Below are positions 12,540 through 15,425 of a DNA stretch of 15,425 bases, piece after piece (within the stretch, counting starts at the first letter, position 1; each line of letters opens with the position of its first letter). The position numbers were made by a program, and so were the translations under genes. This stretch comes from Nitrospirota bacterium (GTDB taxonomy: Bacteria > Nitrospirota > Nitrospiria > Nitrospirales > NS-4). The notes beneath the pieces are model-generated. The model was given only the letters and a program-made list of their open reading frames with translations, was not told the DNA's origin and did no database searches. The stretch covers positions 1 through 15,425 of the forward strand of contig VBOK01000088.1 in assembly GCA_005877565.1 (NCBI GenBank), given 5' to 3'.

Positions 12540-13490
12540 TCAGAGGCCGGTTTCGCGGAGGTGGGTCGTCACGATATCCTGCAACGCCTCGATGAGCGGC
12601 GGGGTGGCGTTGAGCATGGCAATGCGTTCCAGCCGCATGCCTTTCTCGCACGCCCGCTTCTTGAACTCGATGTCGATGTCGTAGAGGACTTCCAGGTGGT
12701 CCGACACGAAGCCGATGGGAGCCATCAGGACGTACCGGAACCCGAGGTCATGCAGCTCATCCAGCGTGGCTTCGACGGTCGGGCCCAGCCACTGTTCTTC
12801 CGACCGGCCCTGGCTCTGATAGGCAAACCGCCAGGTCGCGCCCGAAGGCAACGGGCCCAGCGCGGCCAGCACGGCCTCGACGGTCTGCCGGACTTGTCCA
12901 GTGTAGGGATCACCGGCCGCGAGAATCCGTTCGGGCAGGCTGTGCGCCGTGAAGATCAGCGCCACGCGTTCCCGCGCCTCGGGAGGAAATTTCTGGAAGG
13001 CTTCGTGAATATTGGCGACGATGCCGCGGATCAGCGCCGGGTGGGTGTGCCAGTTCGGCACATAGGAAAAGCGCACAGCGATACCCGATTCGGTTTGAGC
13101 TTCCGACACTTTCCGGACGTAGGCGCCGACGCTCAGTTGGGAGTTCTGGGGCGCCATGCACACGCCAACCACCCGCCGGACGCCGTCCTTGACGATCTCC
13201 TGATAGGTCTCCCGGATATACGGATGCCAGTGCCGGAGCCCCACGTAGACGCTGAAGCGGGCGGAGCCGGTGGCATTCAGACGAGCCTCCAGCCTGCGGG
13301 CGACTTCTCTCGTGATCGCCAGCGCCGGGGACTTGCCGCCTGTCGCCCGGTACCGCTCCGTGATCTCCTGGACCAGCTCCGGCGGGGTGGGACGGCCGCC
13401 CCGGACGTCGTTGAGGTATGGGCCCACGGCCTCGAGGGAGTCCGGGCCGCCCATGGCCATGAGCAGGATACCGATTGGTGGGACTGACAC
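12540..13490 (-). CDS. hemH: Ferrochelatase
   Basis: A 316-residue enzyme that inserts Fe2+ into a porphyrin. The catalytic His is H183 in F-T-A-H-S-L-P-E, and the acidic partner is E267 in SDHLEVLYDID, both as in the family. Length matches the soluble bacterial form with no C-terminal membrane segment. Several motifs (RYRATGGKSP, AHSLPE, GDPY, WLGP, HLEVLYD) look more like the Bacillus and human enzymes than like E. coli HemH. Yet the residue matching the iron-binding Tyr13 of the Bacillus coproporphyrin enzyme is Met13, as in human-type enzymes. Whether the substrate is protoporphyrin IX or coproporphyrin III cannot be told from this. The start is GTG at 13490, six bases after the hemE stop, with no clear Shine-Dalgarno, so translation is probably coupled to hemE. 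Confidence 0.95.
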   Translation of the reverse strand: MSVPPIGILLMAMGGPDSLEAVGPYLNDVRGGRPTPPELVQEITERYRATGGKSPALAITREVARRLEARLNATGSARFSVYVGLRHWHPYIRETYQEIVKDGVRRVVGVCMAPQNSQLSVGAYVRKVSEAQTESGIAVRFSYVPNWHTHPALIRGIVANIHEAFQKFPPEARERVALIFTAHSLPERILAAGDPYTGQVRQTVEAVLAALGPLPSGATWRFAYQSQGRSEEQWLGPTVEATLDELHDLGFRYVLMAPIGFVSDHLEVLYDIDIEFKKRACEKGMRLERIAMLNATPPLIEALQDIVTTHLRETGL

Positions 13491-13496
13491 GTGAGG

Positions 13497-14522
13497 CTAT
13501 CGTTGACTCAGCTTATGGACCAGCTCCACGGCCGCCTGGACATTCTCGACCGGCGTGGTGGGGAGAATGCCGTGTCCCAGGTTGAAGATGAAGCCGGGTT
13601 CGTCGCCCGCCTGCTTGAGCACGGATTCCACGCGCCTCTCGATCTCGTGCCGTGGGGCAAGCAGCACGACGGGATCCAGGTTGCCCTGAATCGCCACGGC
13701 CGGACCAAGCCGGCGCTTGGCTTCATCAAGCGGCACCCGCCAGTCCACGCCGATCACCGTGCCGCCCGCTTCGCGCATCAGCTCCAGCAAGGTCGCCGTC
13801 CCCGTGCCGAAGTGGATCAGCGGGACGTTCTCGCCCTTGAGCCCGTCGAAGATGAGCCTGACATGGGGCTGCACGTACTCACGGTAGTCCTCGGGGCTCA
13901 GGCAGCCGACCCAACTGTCAAAGAGCTGAACGGCCTGCGCCCCTGCCCGGATCTGGTTCTTCAGATATTCCGTCACCACGCGCGCCAGCTTATCCAGGAG
14001 CCGGTGCCAGACGACCGGCTCCCGGTACATGAGGCTCTTGGTCTCGACGTAACTGCGCGAGGCGCCCCCTTCGATGGCATAGCTCGCAAGCGTGAACGGC
14101 GCGCCGGCGAATCCGATCAGCGGCACTCGTCCATCCAGCGCGCGGCGGGCCAGCCTGACCGCCTCCGCCACGAACCGGAGCTCCTCTCCCTCGATGAGCA
14201 GGAGCGCGTCCACATCCGCACGGCTCCGAATCGGATTGTGAATGACCGGGCCTTCGCCTTCTTCGAATGTGATGCGGAGGCCCATCGGCTCGAGCGGGAG
14301 CAGGATGTCGGCAAAGATGATGGCCGCATCGAAAGGAAACCGCTCGATCGGCTGCACCGTGACCTGGGCCGCCAGTTCCGGCGTCTTGCACACCTCAAGG
14401 ATGGAATGCTTGGCGCGGACGGCCCGGTATTCCTCCATGTAGCGCCCGGCCTGCCGCATGAACCACACCGGCACGCAGTCCGTCCATTCGCGGCGACACG
14501 CTCTAAGAAAGCGATCGTTCAT
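13497..14522 (-). CDS. hemE: Uroporphyrinogen III decarboxylase
   Basis: A 341-residue cytoplasmic enzyme (EC 4.1.1.37) that removes four carboxyl groups from uroporphyrinogen III to give coproporphyrinogen III. The first family signature, PVWFMRQAGRY (18-28), includes the substrate-binding Arg23 and Arg27. The catalytic Asp is D72 in FADILLP. The second signature, GFAGAPFTLASY, is present, as is the late FNLGHGILP. Length is normal (340-355). It is the first gene of hemE-hemH-hemY, with gaps of 6 and 15 bases. The ATG at 14522 lies 9 bases after a near-consensus -10 box and has no Shine-Dalgarno, so the mRNA is probably almost leaderless. Confidence 0.97.
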   Translation of the reverse strand: MNDRFLRACRREWTDCVPVWFMRQAGRYMEEYRAVRAKHSILEVCKTPELAAQVTVQPIERFPFDAAIIFADILLPLEPMGLRITFEEGEGPVIHNPIRSRADVDALLLIEGEELRFVAEAVRLARRALDGRVPLIGFAGAPFTLASYAIEGGASRSYVETKSLMYREPVVWHRLLDKLARVVTEYLKNQIRAGAQAVQLFDSWVGCLSPEDYREYVQPHVRLIFDGLKGENVPLIHFGTGTATLLELMREAGGTVIGVDWRVPLDEAKRRLGPAVAIQGNLDPVVLLAPRHEIERRVESVLKQAGDEPGFIFNLGHGILPTTPVENVQAAVELVHKLSQR

Positions 14523-14531
14523 AATTTGGCC

Positions 14532-14560
14532 ATTCTAGGGGCTGGTCGAAAGGGTGTCAA
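14532..14560 (-). promoter_or_regulatory. Near-consensus promoter of the hem operon
   Basis: On the minus strand, a perfect TTGACA (14560-14555) is followed after exactly 17 bases by TAGAAT (14537-14532), five of six matching consensus. The hemE ATG starts 9 bases after the -10 box, so the transcript would carry only about 3 untranslated bases. This predicts constitutive, leaderless expression of the haem genes by the housekeeping sigma factor. Confidence 0.7.
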
Positions 14561-14608
14561 ATGGCGGGTCCTGCCACCTGCGGCGCCGGGGTCCTGCCGG
14601 CCAGCAGC

Positions 14609-14657
14609 ACCCCCTCCCATCCCTCCCCCCTCGAGGGGGAGGGTCAGGGTGGGGGGC
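14609..14657. repeat. C/G-rich palindromic repeat between hemE and the DUF523 gene
   Basis: CCCTCCCC (14621-14628) pairs with GGGGAGGG (14636-14643) around CCCTCGA, and outer CCC and CCCCC runs pair with GGG and GGGGG past small bulges. Elements of this CCCTCCCC-CTCGAG-GGGGAGGG type are widespread intergenic repeats in GC-rich bacteria. It may end transcripts or stabilise mRNA ends. The rest of the gap 14523-14800 holds the hem promoter, a TTGACA at 14764-14769 without a good -10 box, and a small inverted repeat (TGCCGC/GCGGCA, 14777-14789). Confidence 0.65.
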
Positions 14658-14800
14658 AAGCAAGTCGCTCCGCTCCGGCCGTGCGCCCACTCGCTGCCAC
14701 CCCTTCGCCTCCGGCGACATCGGCACCACCCGCTCAAATTCAGTCCGACGTGGTGAGCTGCGCTTGACACACCCAATGCCGCTGCGGCACGTTGGCGGAC

Positions 14801-15325
14801 ATGGCCATACCTATCCGCATTGGGATCAGCCAGTGTCTGCTCGGCGACAACGTCCGGTACGACGGAGGTCACAAACTCGACAGTGTGCTGATCGAGGCCC
14901 TGGGCCGGCACGTGGAGTGGGTGCCGGTGTGCCCGGAGGTGGAAGTGGGGCTGGGAACTCCACGCGAGCCCATGCGCCTGGTCGGCGATCTCAATGCGCC
15001 GCGCCTCGTCACAATCAACTCCGGAGTGGACCACACCGACGCGATGAACTGCTTCGCACAGCAGCGGGTCCGCGAACTGGAAGCCTTGAACCTCTCCGGC
15101 TTCGTCTTCAAGAGCGCCTCGCCAAGTTGCGGCATCAGGCGGGTTCCGTTCTTCAACACGCAGGGGATGGAGACACAGGACGGAGTCGGTCTTTTCGCGC
15201 GCGTCTTCATGGAACATTTTCCCGACATGCCGGTGGAGGAGGAAAGCCGCCTACACGACCCGCAGGCTCTGAAGAATTTTCTGGAACGCGTGCGCGCGTA
15301 TCGGCGGTTGCAGCATCAGGTCTGA
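14801..15325 (+). CDS. DUF523 family protein (TudS-like)
   Basis: A 174-residue protein of the DUF523 family. Some members (TudS) are 2-thiouracil desulfurases that carry a [4Fe-4S] cluster on three conserved cysteines. The matching cysteines here are C12 (I-S-Q-C-L-L-G), C44 (V-P-V-C-P-E-V-E) and C110 (S-A-S-P-S-C-G). The VRYDGGHK and REPMRLVG motifs are also typical. After residue ~140 the sequence FPDMPVEEESRLHDP, then NFLERVRAYRR, matches the linker that in longer homologues leads to DUF1722. That domain is absent, so this is the short form. I start at ATG 14801; a TTG at 14792 is the alternative and the ribosome site is weak. It is divergent from hemE. The role may be thio-base salvage or detoxification (inference from family). 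Confidence 0.88.
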   Translation: MAIPIRIGISQCLLGDNVRYDGGHKLDSVLIEALGRHVEWVPVCPEVEVGLGTPREPMRLVGDLNAPRLVTINSGVDHTDAMNCFAQQRVRELEALNLSGFVFKSASPSCGIRRVPFFNTQGMETQDGVGLFARVFMEHFPDMPVEEESRLHDPQALKNFLERVRAYRRLQHQV

Positions 15326-15355
15326 ATAGATGGCCATTTGTTCCATTCACACCAC

Positions 15356-15402
15356 TTGCAGTTGCCATACTAAAGTGCTATAACGTTTTAGCGTTTTATA
15401 GT
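15356..15402 (+). promoter_or_regulatory. Promoter/operator region for a gene beyond the right edge
   Basis: TTGCAG (15356-15361), a 17-base spacer and TATAAC (15379-15384), with TG one base before it, form a good extended -10 promoter. CTATAA (15378-15383) and TTATAG (15396-15401) make an inverted repeat around it, with GTTTTA repeated in between and AGTG(C/-)TATAACG-like words repeated on either side, as at a dimeric repressor site. A Shine-Dalgarno-like AAAGG ends the window. The gene itself is outside; the stretch is A+T-rich. Confidence 0.45.
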
Positions 15403-15425
15403 GATAACGAACCAGCAGCGAAAGG

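Noticed and set aside
12561..14756. Two long plus-strand frames opposite hemH and hemE
   Set aside because: Both are shadows of certain haem genes; their translations are low-complexity Arg/His/Asp-rich text typical of antisense frames.
1..15425. CRISPR array or complete insertion sequence
   Set aside because: No regularly spaced repeats, cas genes, transposase frame or terminal inverted repeats were seen.

Overview
The window looks like chromosomal DNA from a GC-rich, Gram-negative-type bacterium. My best guess is a member of Nitrospirota (Nitrospira-like). The grounds are a hemE-hemH-hemY cluster, several very small PilZ proteins, and small CxxC zinc-ribbon proteins of a kind I associate with that group. 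This is inference from protein style, not from a marker gene. Most of the window is GC-rich. The ftsK-like gene, the transglycosylase gene and the last ~80 bases are visibly richer in A+T.

Left part (1-4996). A minus-strand pair encodes a STAND/AAA-like P-loop ATPase and, translationally coupled to it, a protein of unknown function that runs off the window. A plus-strand FtsK/SpoIIIE-type DNA translocase follows; it has the 4-TM anchor and motor but no C-terminal gamma domain. Just upstream of it lies what may be a 14-codon stub of a DUF1059 gene. Next comes a two-gene plus-strand unit (67 aa and 422 aa, overlapping as ATGA) that I cannot assign, then a CAT-anticodon tRNA gene, probably elongator tRNA-Met.

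Middle part (5010-10598). This is a signalling and cell-envelope region. It holds a zinc-ribbon/PilZ protein behind an SLT-type lytic transglycosylase, a plus-strand GGDEF protein with a degenerate GRDEF signature, and a minus-strand group of four small genes (zinc ribbon, exported protein, two tandem PilZ paralogues). A double-REC response regulator with a broken second REC domain overlaps tail-to-tail with a zinc-ribbon gene, and a small TPR lipoprotein follows. A 41-bp direct repeat (37/41 identical) with a conserved hairpin sits upstream of both the GGDEF gene and the response regulator. PilZ proteins usually bind c-di-GMP, so the mix of one GGDEF and three PilZ proteins suggests a local c-di-GMP theme, although the GGDEF site may be inactive.

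Right part (10612-15425). The minus-strand cluster hemE-hemH-hemY covers late haem synthesis: uroporphyrinogen III to coproporphyrinogen III, then porphyrinogen oxidation and iron insertion. It starts at a near-consensus promoter that appears to give an almost leaderless mRNA. hemY carries an in-frame insertion of a REP-like palindrome. A conserved hypothetical gene downstream has its own near-consensus promoter inside the hemY 3' end. Divergent from hemE, beyond a C/G-rich palindromic repeat, is a DUF523 (TudS-like) gene. The window ends in an A+T-rich promoter/operator-like stretch for a gene outside it.

No CRISPR array, complete insertion sequence, rRNA gene or convincing riboswitch of a known class was seen. 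The best candidates for something new are the REP-like insertion in hemY, the repeated hairpin element, the ATPase/partner module at the left edge, and the unassigned 67/422-aa gene pair.
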